The translations under genes were made by a program, and so were the position numbers. The notes under the pieces are model-generated. The model had not been told where the DNA came from and ran no database searches. It saw only the letters and a list, made by a program, of their open reading frames with translations. Positions 39,277 through 52,100 of a stretch of 64,000 nt of DNA are shown here, in pieces. The stretch lies in assembly GCF_000315625.1 (NCBI RefSeq), contig NW_005434605.1:374242-438241 (forward strand). Reading direction: 5' to 3'. How positions within the stretch are numbered: position 1 is the stretch's first letter; each line of letters starts with the position of its first letter. This stretch comes from Guillardia theta CCMP2712. Taxonomy: Eukaryota > Cryptophyceae > Pyrenomonadales > Geminigeraceae.

Positions 39277-40190
39277 TGCAGCCGCAGGAGGCAGCGCTGA
39301 TCGATCACTGCTCGGACCCTCTCAACATGCAGGCGCTCATGGGCGCCGGTCCTGCACCCTCGCAGCCTGTGACGTGCTGACCCTCTCGCAGGCAAGAGCG
39401 GGAAGCTACAGGAGGGGGCGAGTGGAGGAGGTCAAGCGCCAGGGGTGAAGGGGACGGGGACTGGAGGAGATGGAGCAGCAGCAGCGAGGATTATCTTTCA
39501 GAAGGGCTTTCAGATCAAAGACAAGAGTCTGTACAAAGATGGCATGTTGCATGGAAGGGATTGGTGATCTAACTCTTGCGATTCATGAAAGATACAAGAA
39601 CAAAGACTGCTCCTTCCTCTTTCTCCTCCTCATCCCTCCTCGTTCTTCTCCTCCCTCCCTCCTCGTTCTTCTCCTCCCTCCCTCCTCGTTCTTCTCCTCC
39701 CTCCCTCCTCTCTTCTTCCTCCCTCGCGCTCCTTTCCTGTTCCCTCAGCTTCTCCCCTGCCACTGCCACATCCTACCCGCCATGCGGCTGTTGATCCGTT
39801 TGCTCACAAGCTTCCCCGACTCTCCTAGCAGTGCCCCCTATTGAAAATTACTTAGAGTCTGACTCGAGAAAATGCTCCGGTAGAGGGCACCCTTGATAGC
39901 TACCACCTTTGACAAGGAACTGCCATGGCGCAGGGTCGGGAGGAGGAAGAGGGCAGGAGGGGGGGAGGGGAGGAGGGGAGGAGGGGAGGAGGACGAGGAC
40001 GATTGAGAAGAGCAGAGGTGCTGATGAGGGAGGGAGGGAGGGGGAGCACATGAGGAGAGGAGAGTAAGGAACGAGAGGCAGAGGGGAGGAAAGACGAGAA
40101 GGTTGTAGAGCGGGACGATGGGAATTAACGCCATGAGGAGGAGGAATGGCAGAAGATTGAGTTGAGCAGCGATCGCTGTCATCAGCTAGG
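39277..40190. other. Intergenic region between VPS41 and dynein-like gene
   Basis: This contains a minisatellite with three copies of a ~24-bp unit (tcctcgttcttctcctccct) at about 39642-39712, a purine-rich GGAGGGG tract at 39940-40040, and a possible small minus-strand gene (39838-40182). No firm gene lies in 39277-39640, although 39390-39450 could hold 3' sequence of VPS41 if an alternative last intron is used. Confidence 0.5.
39838..40182 (-). CDS. Possible small hydrophobic protein (uncertain)
   Basis: A minus-strand frame starts only 8 bp from the dynein-like ATG, in the opposite direction. It opens with a strongly hydrophobic stretch (LLPFLLLMALIPIVPLYNLL) that could be a membrane anchor or signal. 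The middle is translated pyrimidine tract and may be an intron (gt...catcag). The end ALYRSIFSSQTLSNFQ looks more protein-like. No family was recognised. It could equally be a chance frame in the dynein promoter. Confidence 0.2.
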   Translation of the reverse strand: MTAIAAQLNLLPFLLLMALIPIVPLYNLLVFPPLCLSFLTLLSSCAPPPSLPHQHLCSSQSSSSSSPPPLLPSPPPALFLLPTLRHGSSLSKVVAIKGALYRSIFSSQTLSNFQ

Positions 40191-43100
40191 ATGGAGGATG
40201 ATTCTCTCAACGGAGTCGAAGAGGAGGAGGACCAAAACAATGACAGCATGCAGCCCCCTGCTCCCCCGCACGACGAGACCGACACGGTTATCGCGGGCTC
40301 CTTGCTGTGGTTCCGCGGTCGCGTGCAGTCGATGCTGCGTCTTCGATCGGACAAGGTGGACAACCTCTTCGACAGGGCTCACTCCAAGCGCGTCTTCCTC
40401 GACTTCATCCGCGAGCCAGCGAGGCGACGGCTCATGGTATGGCCGGACGTACAAGATGAGCTGAGCGTGGGGTACGAGCTGCCGCCAGGCAACCAGCGCA
40501 AGTCCATCTTCTTCCTGAAGCAGCGGAGCTTCCGGGTAGAGGAGGACGGGAGCCTGTCGGGGATCATGATCGGCGACCTGCCTGCGGACGTACTGGAGCA
40601 TCTTTCAGTGATCTCGCACGAGGTGCTCTATCCCATCCTGGTGGCTGGGCGAGGGAAGGAGTCGGAGTCACTGAGCAAGGAGATTCTCGACGTCTTCCAC
40701 AAGTTCCTCTCCCAAGTCTTCCTCACCGTCGGGCAGACGCAGGGGAAGACGCTGCTGCCGCTCCCCCCGCGAGACCCGAACCAGAAGGACGTGTCGGAGC
40801 AGAGAATCGTCAAGGATAAAGAGAGGGTCCACGTGCTGGAAAGCTGTGTGGTTACCTGGACGCAGCAGATCAGAAATGTGCTCAGGCACGAGCCTCCGAC
40901 GTTCATCATCCCCGGGGAGAGCACCACAGGCTCCTCCTCCGAGTTCGCCTACTGGAGGAACCGAGCCAAGGACCTGACGTCGATCAACGAGCAGCTGTGC
41001 AGCAGCAAGGTGCAGAAGGTGCTGCAGGTGCTGGAGGTCACCAAGAGCACGTACGAGAAGCCCTTCCAGAAGCTCGTCAAGGAGGTGACGCTCGCCAAGC
41101 AGGAGGCCTGCAACATCGACCTCCACCTGAAGCCGCTGGAGAAGCTGCTCGCCGAGTATCGAGACACTCCCTTCACAGACATCGGTCGCATGTTCGCGCC
41201 CGTCATGCTCGCGCTCTCGCTCATCTACGCGCGTCCGACTCAGTTCGCCAACCCCGTGAGGCTGCAGAGCATCCTGGAGAAGATCTTCAACGACGTGATC
41301 TGCGCGGCCCTCAAGTTCGTCAATGGATCTCAAGTCTTCTCGTCCGATCCTGACGAGATGGAGAGTCGGCTCAACGAGACCATCGCCATCTTCGGGCAGC
41401 TGAGGCGAACCTACCTCGAGTACAAGGCGCGATCAGAGCAGTCCAAGGTGCCATGGGCCCTGCAGGACGAGCTTGTGTTCAACCTACCCGACCAGTTCGT
41501 GGAGCGATGCTACGACATGATCGACCTCGTGCAGATGACCTCGCGGTTCTCAACCCTCAAGTCTGTTCAAGTTGGCGGTGAGATGCGCATCTCGCGATCC
41601 ATCGACCAGATCACCGCAGAGTTCCACGAGGCGCTCAAGCACGTGCAGGACACGGGGTACGACCTGCTCGACATCTCGGCGAGGAAATACGACGACGATT
41701 TCTTCGAGTTCAGGCGGATCATCCGAGACTGCGAGAGGCGGTTGGGCTCGCTGATCGCAGAGAGGATGGAGGAGATTCACACGCTCTCCGCCTCCTTCAG
41801 CTTCCTTGCCTGCTTCGAGGGCATGCTCGACCGCAAGATCATCCAGGACAGCCTGGGCGAGCGAGAGCTGAGCTTGCTGCGAGCCTTGCAGGAGGAGGTG
41901 GAAAACGTGCAGGAGGCGTTCACTGGGGGCAAGGAGAACCTCCCTTTCTACTACAACATGCCCCCTCACGCCAGCCGCGTCCTCTGGAGTCGCTCCCTCA
42001 GCGATCGGCTACGAGGGCCCATGGAGTGTGCAAAACGGATGATAAGGAACGCGATGACGTCAGAGGCAGGGCAGGAGACTCTGAGGAGGTACGATGAGCT
42101 ACTGGAGGAGCTCAAGGGCTTCGAGGAGGAGGAGATCAGGGCGTGGCTGGAGGGCATCGACTACAAGTTTGGGGAGAAGATGAAGCAGTCGCTGCTGATC
42201 CGCGAGATCGGATCGAAGCGACTCAGAGTGAACTTCGACGCAGGTGTCTGGGCCCTGCTGCGGGAGACAAAGTACCTCAGCCTGTGCGAGGTTGAGATCC
42301 CCGAGATGATCCGCGGGCTCTTTCAACGAGCTGAAATCTACCAGCAGCACGCGCGGAACCTGGAGATCATCGTGAACGACTACAACGTGCTGCTGTCCTC
42401 CATGGCAGAGGTAGAGGCTCCCCTCATGTCGCAGAAGATGGAGCTGGTGGACGAGGCGCTGGAGGAAGGGATCGAGCACCTCAACTGGAGGAACCACTCC
42501 ATCTCCTCCTTCCTCAAGAAGACCACCTCCTACATCACAGATGCGGCGGCGCTGCTGAAGCTGCTGCAGAAGAACGTGAACAAGGTCTGCAAGCTGCTGC
42601 AGGGCTGGTCCAACAGCAGCCTGCACTCGGTGAGGAAGAAGACTCTGGGAGCCGAGGAGTACCTCCAGTTCTACCAGCATGCGCTGGAGAGCCGTTACAA
42701 CGGATTCCGAGAGGAGAGCCGGCAGATCCATGCGCTCATCGCTGAGATCCACCTGGCACTAGAGTTGAGCAGGGGAGACCCAGGCTGGAAGCACTACGTG
42801 ACGCACGTGAACCAAGTGATCGTGGAGACGCTGAGAGCTGCAGTGCTCGACTCGCTCGACAGCATCGTCAACATGCTCGACCCCTCCAAGAGGAAGGACT
42901 CCCTCCCTCCCATCGTCGAGATCCGGCTGGAGCTCATCGCCCCTGACGTGTTCTTCAACCCGGACATCGGATCCAACATCTCAGGCACAGGACTCGAGGA
43001 CTTGCTCGAGCGCTGGATCGCCTCCTCTCTCGACGTCACTCACGTCCTGCAGAGGATCGACGGCAGTGACAGCACCTACTACAACGACGTGGTCGTCAGC

Positions 43101-46100
43101 TCCGAGGTGCAAGGAAGGATGGCGGAGATTCGGAGCCTGGCGGCGGGAGTGTTCAGGTCGCTCAAGGATCTCAAGTCTCGCTTCGAGGAGTTCTCCTCCT
43201 TCTGGCTCCAGGAGCCTCTCGACCAGTTCGCCGTCTTCCTCAACGACATCAGGAACTCGAACCTCAGCGCCGAGGAGGAGCTCACCAACTTCGAGGATCA
43301 GATCCGCGTGCTCAAGGAGACCGAGGGCAGGATCAAGCTGCTGAGCAACAGAGAGACGCACGTGTGGGTAAGCGTCGACGCGAAGCCGATGAAGCAGGCG
43401 CTCTTCACGGTGCTGTCCAAGTGGACCTTCACCTATACCAACCACCTGGTGCAGAAGCTGCTGGTCGAGACCGACGAGATGCAGGGCTTCCTCGCTCGCG
43501 CCTCCTCCAAGCTCCGCGCGTTTGCGGAGGAGGTGGACGAGTCGTCGCTGAAGGAGATCATGACGCTGATCAGCGACGTGAGGAGAATGTCGGCCAAGTT
43601 CGAGGACCTGCACAGCCCGTGGGTCTCCTCCATCTCCATCCTCAAGAGCTACAACGTCGAGGTGCCGCAGTGGGTGCACGAGCATGTCAGCTCGTCGGGA
43701 GCTCAGTGGTCGCAGCTGAAGAAGCTCATGTACCAGTGCCGTACGATGCTGGAAGACAACTGTCTCCGTGAGCAGGCGAGCGAAGCCTCCCCTTGTCCTG
43801 CTTGCTTCACCCTCTCCTCTCCTCCTTTCACCTCCTTCTCGCTGATCCGCTGCCTCAGGTCCGGCTCAAGGAGGTCAGCAGCAACTTTGCAGCGCGAGCA
43901 AGCTCCTACCGCTTGTGGTTCGAGTCTCATATGCCCTTCACTAACTCCTTCGACAGCGACTTCGCATACAGCATGATCGACGCGCAGCATCGAGGACTCG
44001 CTGCTTCCCCCAGACCCGCACGAGATCGCACGGGGAGCGAGGGGGCGGTGACCTTCAGCCTGCCGTCGAGCTCGCACGAGAGAAGCTCGGTGCCGTCACT
44101 GGCGCAGATGCTGGAGGAGCTGAAAGAGCTCAACGTGGAGGAGGAGATCTTCGACCTCCCGCTGACCTTCCATGAGGGTCTGCTCGAGTGCAGGGAGGAG
44201 GTTGGGATTCTCAAGCACCTCTGGGACCTCGCCTCGCTCCTCCACTTCGCCTTTGCGCACTGGCATGAGATCGCGTGGGTCGGGGTAAACCTGGAGGAGG
44301 TGGCGGAGGAGATGAGGGGGGTGTGGCGAGTGATCCGAGAGGTTCCCAAAGAGGTGGGCATGAGCGAGTACAAGCAGGGCGTGTTCCAGCAGTGGCCCCT
44401 CTACTCCTACATGAACGAGCGCATGGCAAACGCGTTGCAGGCGGTGGAGCTGATGAAGCAGCTGCAGGCGTCCAACATCCGGCAGAGGCACTGGAAGCAG
44501 CTCATCCGGGTGACCGGGTCGAACCTCATCTCGGAGATAGACATCAACCTGCGCGAGATGTTCTCCTTGAACCTCGTCCAGCACGCCCGCGAGGTCGAGG
44601 AGCTCGTGCGAGGAGCGGAGAAGGAGAGCGAGATCGAAGCTCAGCTCGCGAAGTTGGAGAAGGAGTGGTCCCAGCTGGAGCTGGCCTTCCAACGCGAGGA
44701 AGGAAAAGTCTTCCTCCTCCCCCCCGACAGCGTGCTCTCCCTCCTGCACGAGTCTCTCATCGAGGTTCAGCTCCTCAGCTTCAATGTCTACGTGGTCAGG
44801 AACGCCTCCTTCTCCGACCAGGTCGCCACCCTCCAGCACCAGCTCGGCACCACAGAGTCGCTTCTCAACTTGTGGCTGCACGCGCAGCACAGACACTCGA
44901 CGCTCGAGGCTCTCTTCGCCACCCGCGCGGCCGCCAAGGGATGCGCGGACAAGGCTGCGGACTTCGAGGCGATCGACCAGTCATGGCAGACGATGATGGC
45001 GCAGGCAGCCGCCATGCCCAACGTGGTGGAGACATGTACGAGCGAGGAGCGCTTCAAGCAGATCAAAGCCATTCACAGCAAGCTCGAGGAGATCGAAGCG
45101 GCGATGAGAGGCTTCCTGGAGCAGGCGCGGGATCAGTTTCCTCGCCTCCACCTGCTCTCAGACGAGCAGCTACTGATGCTGATGAGCTTCGAGGGTCAGC
45201 CTAAGGAGACGATGGAGTACCTTCGCTTCCTCTTCCCCGGGGTGCATGAGCTGGGCATCGACTTTCAGGACGGGGGAGAGGCTCAGGTCTTCACGTCGGT
45301 GAGGGACAAGAAGGGCGGGAGAGTCAGCCTCACTCCTGTGCGGTGCGATGGGACCATCCTGGATTGGATCAAGGAGCTTGACAGTAAGACGACCGAGTCG
45401 ATGCGACGCCAACTGTCGGAACTCATGCGGGCGACGCTCGAGTCGAGCGAGTCGCTGGCGAGCGGAGCTCATGTCCAGCTGGCGCTGGTCTGCCTCTCCA
45501 TCGATAAGAGCGCGAAGATCGACGGGCTGCTGCAGGAGATGCTCACGGCAGCTGGAGAGCAGGTGAGGAGCTTCAAAGACGCTCAGAGGGCAGAGGTGGA
45601 CGCCTGGACATCCCAGCTGAGGGACAACCAAGTGCACGAGCTGGAGCGCGACCGGCTCTCGATGCTCCTCCTCGCCGCCCTCGACTGGATGCACCTGATG
45701 GAGCTGCTCGAGACGATCCCGTCCTGCAACCCCAGCAGCTTCGAGTGGAAGATGCAAGTCCGGTACCGGATGGTGGAGGACTCGTGCGAGGTGCTGGTGG
45801 GCGATCGAAGCCTGGGGTATGGATACAGCTTCATCGGACACAACCTGAGCTGTACGCTGAAAACCCCTGCCTCTCGTCCCGCCTTCTACTCTCTCATCCG
45901 CAACTTCAGCGAAGGAGCAGCAAGCCTTGTGACAGACGTCAGGCAGGAGAAGCTGCAGACGGTGACGTCCATCGCTCACTCTCTAGGCGTCTTCCTCCTC
46001 CTTCACCGAGGAGGAGGGCTGACGACCGACAGAGACTTTTTGCTCAAGGAGCTCATGGGGGTCGCGAGTGCAGGCGGCTGGTACGTCATCACCAACCTTT

Positions 46101-49100
46101 GGGCTCTGCCCCCCAACGTGCTCGCCATCGTCCAGCAGGCTGCCAGGAGCTTCATCTTCGCCGTCCGAGCCATGAGATCGACGAGCATTGAACCTCAGCT
46201 GATCCCCAGCTTGAGCCTGTTCGGGAAGACGATGAGCTCGAGCTCCTACTTCTCTCTCGTTGCTACTGCCAGCGAATCTTCCGCACAGCAGCAGAAGCCC
46301 TCCTGGTCCTCAGCCCCCTCCTCACCCTTGCAGCAGCAGCGGCGGCAAGAAATCTGCCTGCCGTCGTTCCGACAGATTTTCCGCCCACTGAACATGCTTC
46401 TTCCCGACCTGCTTACCGTCGCCTGTATCTGCCTGATGGAGCAAGGATTCCCCGACGCTGCGAGCTTGGGGAAGCGAGTTCACGACTTCTTCCTCCTCGC
46501 CCGCAAGTCGCTGAGCGAGTGTCGGCACTACCAGTGGAACGGGGAGCTGCTGCGAAAGATCATCAGGGTATCCGGGCAGAAGAGGAGAGAGATACTGTCA
46601 GAGACGTTGCAGACGACGCGCGAGGGAGAGGCGGAGAAGGAGAAGCAAGACTCCTTGCAGATTCTCGGACAGACAGCGCTCAAGGTCCTCCAGCCGCAGC
46701 TGCTCGAGCAGGATAAGTACACCTTTGCGCTGCTTGTCGACCTGCACCTGCTCAGCCCTGAGAAGGCTGACGAAGTGAAGGCGAAGGAGGAGGAGACGGG
46801 GGAGCGCGAGGGAGAGGTCTCAGGTATCAGCCCCCCCTCCACCATGGCGGCGAGTTTCAAGGGAACTCTCGACCCCTCTGACGCCTCGCAGCCCGCGAGC
46901 GCGTCGGTTGAGCTGAACCTGCAGGCAGCGGCGGGGGAGCTGCAGCTGGAGCTGAGCGAGGACTTCTACAGGCTGTGCGTGCACTTCACCACCTTGTCAG
47001 CTCACTTCCCAGCTGTTATCCTCCTCGGCCCTCCTGGCTGCGGCAAGTCCTCCATCGTCCGCACATGCGCAGTGCACAAGAGAATGTCCAAGGTGCCGGT
47101 GTCGCTGAGGACGGTGACCTGCAACATGATGGAGGTGCGCGAGCTCTACGGCTTCTTCCCCGACAAGTCCATGCGATGGCAGGACGGCATTCTCTCCTCT
47201 GTCCTCCGTGACTTGAGCGCTGCTGCCCTCGCCGACCCCAACTCGCAGCAGTGGCTGCAACTGGACGGAGAACTGCATCCGTCATGGAGCGAGCCCATGG
47301 GAGAGGCGCTGGAGGAGGAGGGGGAGGTGGTGTTGCCTTCGCATGAGAGGATCGTCAAGCCCCAGCAGGTCAAAATCCTCTTCGAGGGGACCAGCCTCAA
47401 GCATGCAGACCCCAACATGGCGGCGCGATGCGGCATCCTCTACGTGCCCCCGAGCGAGGATGGCTGGACCAACACGACGAGATGCTGGATGAGGGGCATC
47501 GACGACACGGAGATCTTGTCTCTCTTAGGAGACCTGCTGGGCGATGCGCATGACGACCTGCTCCCCAGCGCCATCAAGTTTCTCGCACGGGAGTGCACGT
47601 TTGCTTCTGCAGCACGAGAGGTAGACGGAGGCTCCGTCAACGCGCTTGCTCAGATGTTCTGCTCCATCCTCAACGGAACAGACCTGATCAAGAAGACGGA
47701 GAGCGAAGCTGACAGCCATCGCGGCGGCGTGAAGGGCAACGTCTCCATGCTTGACGCGCTGCCAACCAGGAGCCAAGAGGCTTCCTTCAACGAGAAGAGA
47801 GTCGCGTGGCTGGGGAACCTGCTGATCTACTCCATGCTCTGGAGCTTCGGCGGGCTGCTAAACAAGGACTCGAGGTTGAAGTTCAGCTCGTGGACGCGAG
47901 GAAAATTGATGGAAATGGAGGGGAACAAGGAGCGCTTGAAAACGCTGATCAGTTTGCCTCCTACCGGCAACTTGTACGACATGTACTATGACGTCGCCGA
48001 CTCCACCTGGAAGGTCTGGAGCGACTCGCAGCGGGAGCATCACTACCTGACCGGAGGGAACGAGGAGACCAACTCCGAGCTCTTCCTCGTCGCCCTCCCG
48101 CAGACCATCGCCATCCAGAGCTGCCTCTCGCTGGTACACAAGGCGGGCCATCCCTTCATGCTGCATGGATCCGTCGGCTCCGGCAAGTCTGCCATCCTCA
48201 CCGACTTCTTGTCGTGCCTGGACCCGGAGCAGACGATCAGCGCGAAAGTTCCCGTCACGGGCAGCACCCGGCCGCGAGACCTGCAGGCGGCCATGGCGGT
48301 GGTGCTGGAGCACAAGAGCGGGAGGCTGTTCGCTCCCAAGGGCACGAAGCGAGTCACCTTGTTCGTGGACGACCTGCACCTGGTGCGCAAGGACGCGAGC
48401 GGGATGAAGCGAACGCTGGAGCTGCTGCGGCACATCCTTGACAACGGCAACTGGTTCGACCTGACCCTCTGCGCCGAGTGCATCCTTCAGAACTGCCTCT
48501 ACGTCGCCGCCATGTCGCCATCGCTGACGTGGGTCGAGGATGGGAGACTGCGCCGTCACTTCGCCTGCCTGCACGTAGAGGAGCCAAGCAAGGAGGCGCT
48601 GCAGGCCATCTACAGAAACATCGCTCTCTCCATCTTCCGCGTGCATGACGCTGAGGTACAGCGGATGGCAGAGCCGTTGGCGCACACGTCAGTGAAGCTC
48701 TTGATGGACTTGTCGTCTGTCTTCACGGCCTCCAACGATCGCCCTCACTATCTCTTTAACCAGCATGACCTCGCCAAGATCTTCACCGCCCTTCAAGCTC
48801 GCTCAGACCTCTGCTCCTCCCCAGTCTCACTCGCGCAGGTCTGGGCGTTCGAGTGTCACTGCGTCTTCATCGGCAGGTTGACCAGCCACGACGATGTGAA
48901 CATGAGCACGAGGATCATCTCCCGCGCCGTCGAGACCATCGACGAGCATCTGGGGCTGCGAGAATCGCAGACGGAGACGTTGAAGAAGACTTCCTTCCTG
49001 TGCGTGCGAGAGCAGGGCAACGGCCTCACTGTGCTCCCCGTCCACGAGCAAGCCGATCTCCAGGCGAAGATCGTTAGCCATCTGAGCGACTCCTTCCCCT

Positions 49101-52100
49101 CCCTGGGGGTCCCCTGCTCCCGCACCCCCTCGCTCGTCGACTTTCAGAGCATGGCGGCTCTCTACGCAGAGAGCATCGCCAGCATCTCAGTTGCTCTCGG
49201 ACAGCCCGGGGGGCACGCGCTGCTGCTGGGGCCAAGGGGGAGCGGGAAGACGACCTTGAGCCACGTGACTGCCAGGCTGTGCGGCCTGACCCTCGTCGAC
49301 CTCTCCTACGACCCTGACAAGGAGGAAGAAGCGAACCTGCGCAGCCGCCTATGCGACCTCTACTGGGACGCAGGAATCAACCGCGTGAGCATGGCGGTGC
49401 TCGTGAAGGTCAGAGGCAGGTCGTCGCACCGCATGCTGTCCTACGTGAGCGACATGCTCAACGCTGACGGGTACGCGCACATGATCTCCTTGTTTCCTGA
49501 CTCGCGGCGGAACGAAATCTTCGCGTCCTTGAGAGGAGAAGTGCGTAAGCAAGGCCTGGTTGACACCCCAGAGAACTGCTGGACTATGCTCAAGTCGATG
49601 GTCAACGCGAACCTGCACGTGATACTGAGGGTGTCGGTGAGCGAGAGCTCGTCGCTCCTCCAGGTCTTGTCCTCCTTCCCCGCCCTGGTCTCCCGGATGT
49701 CCGTCCACTGGGTCGGGAACTTCGTCTCGGACAACCTGCAGGCCTTCGCAAAGCACTACCTGAGGAGCGTGTGGGAGGGCGAGGAGGACGAGGAGCTGAC
49801 GGTGCAGGCGGCCCGACACATGTCGCTCGTCCATCACGCGGCCAGCGAAGCAGCGCGGCACGACCACGAGAGACACTCGCTAGCGCTGCATCCTGCCTTG
49901 TCTCCCTCCCTTCACAAGGATCGTTCGCAGCTCGCCTCCTCGCAGTCGGTCGCTCCCTTCACCTGGTACAACCTTGCCTTCGTTAGGATCTACCAGGAAC
50001 GCAGTCGCTCTCTCCGTGACAAGTGCGACATGGCCGGCCGCGCCAAAGTGAAGCTTGAGAGTGCACTGGCTCGGCTCAACGACCTGGAGACCATCATCGA
50101 GGACCAGAAGCAGGTGGTGGAGCAGAAAAAGATCGTCGCCAACCGCCTCCTCGCGCAAGTTGGTCAGGAAACGGCGCTGCTGGACGAGCAGCGAGCGGTG
50201 CTGGTGGAGGACGAGAAGAAGCAGGGAGCGCTGAGCGAGGTGCTGTCGGAGCTGCAGGCCAACCTCAAGGAGCGAGTCGATCTCGCGGCTCCGCTGCTGG
50301 AGAAGGCTGAGTCAGGACTGAACCGGCTGGACTTTTCCAACTTGTCGGAGCTGCGAAGCATCACCAGCCCTTCAGAGAGCTTGCTGGCTGTCTCCCGCTC
50401 CCTCGCCATCCTCCTGACGCAGCGAGGAAAGTCTCTGCCGGAGGTGGAGATGCTGGTGTGGAAGGAGGTCAAGAAGATGTTCTCGAAGGTCGACTCCTTC
50501 CTCAACCTCCTGACTCGCTTCAACGTGAAGGACGCCAACGCTGACGCAGTGCGGGTGGTGGAGGAGGAGTATCTGGTGCTTGCAGTGTTTGCCGAGGACG
50601 TGAAGGATCCCCCGGTGGTTTCAGGGCTCAAGACGTGGGTGACCAACATCATCGCCATGTTCCACATCTACGAGGAGATCAAGCCCAAGCAGCACGAGCT
50701 CAACATCCGCAGCAAGGAGTGGGAGCTGATGGCCGCCAAGGTCGCCGACCTCTCGACGCGCGTCAAGACGTTGGAGTCGCGGCTGACGGAGCTCATGGCC
50801 AACTTCCAAGACGCCACCGAAGAGAAGAACGCCGCAATCAAGACGCTCGAGGACCTGGCGGCAAGCTGTGAGATAGCTGGAAGACTCGCCAAGGCTGTGA
50901 CGAGCAGCGACGTCAACCCGATCGAGGAGGCCAAGGAGAAGTACGACAGGCAGCTGCAGTGCCTGCTGGGGGACTCGCTTGTCGTCGCGGCGATGGTGGC
51001 GTATGCGGGAAGGCTGGACGTGATGGGACGGCGCTTCTTTCTTGAGGAGAGCGTGGAAGCAGATCTGAGAGCTCAGAAGCTCCCCCTCTCCGAGGGCTCT
51101 GAGCTCAAGCTGCAGGCCCTCGTGCGCACAGCGACGATCGCCAAGTGGCACGTGGAGGGGCTGCCAACGAGCCGCTTCCTTCTCGAGTCTGCCATCATTG
51201 CGCTCTACTCGCCTGCTTGGCCCCTCCTGCTCGATCCCGAGGGTGTTGGTCTCCGGTGGACCATCTCGCTCCATCGGGAGGAGAGCCAGAAGCGAGGAGG
51301 AGAGGCTGAGTGCGTGGTGAGGAAGGACGATGACGTGGAGCTGGTCAGGACGATGAGACTCTGCGTCAGCACTGGCAAGACTCTCGTGGTGCATGGGACG
51401 CTGAGGCGACTGAGCGGCGACTTGTGCTCCCTCCTGCATAGGAAGCTGTACATGCTCAAACGAGTTGCGGTCGTCGACCTCGCAGGCGAGCCTACGGTCG
51501 TGCACCCTGAGTTTCGGCTTGTCTTGGTAGCGGCGTGCGATCGAGATCGTTTTGAGGAGGAGCTGGAGTCGGCGACGACGCAGATCAAGTTCTCGAGCAG
51601 CTTCTCAGGCATCGTCCGAGAGAGGATCCTTGAGATGGTGATCCGGCTTGAAATCCTCGAGAGCTCTGCCAACTGGCTGGGCCTGCTGAGTCGTCGCCAC
51701 AAGATGTTGCAGGTAGGACGTCATACCTGTGTGTGTGCAAGAGGCTGACGCGATGGCAGGAGAAGCAGGAGCTTGAGATCTCCATCCTCCGCATCCTGGG
51801 GGACAAGGAGGGTCAAGTGCTGTCAGACGAGCGTGCGAAAACCGTCGGAGATGACTTGGGTAAGATGTTCCAAGTGAACTCACAGCTCCACGAGACGATC
51901 TCTGAGAACAGGCGAGAACCTTCCTCTTCAATTTCTCACCATCAACATGACGCTCCTCCCTCCCTCCAACCCTCCATTCGCCCCCTCCTTATGATCCTTA
52001 TCCTCATCCTGTCGAATCAAACATAATGACCTGACTAGTCAGTTTGCAGGGCAATCAATGCTTTCAAGCATTCTTATCGCAAAGTTGCGATGGCAGGAAG

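Noticed and set aside
40668-41333. Long minus-strand open frames inside the dynein-like gene (also 42981-43685, 44096-44896, 45170-45979, 47858-48685, 50621-51505)
   Set aside because: They are antisense shadows of a GC-rich coding strand. The forward frame carries dynein motifs throughout, while the antisense products are His/Leu/Val-rich with no domain.
43768-43858. Canonical-looking GT donor (ctcc/gtgagc) for the first dynein-like intron
   Set aside because: Using it shifts the frame and destroys the conserved downstream exon. Only the GC donor at 43776 keeps phase.
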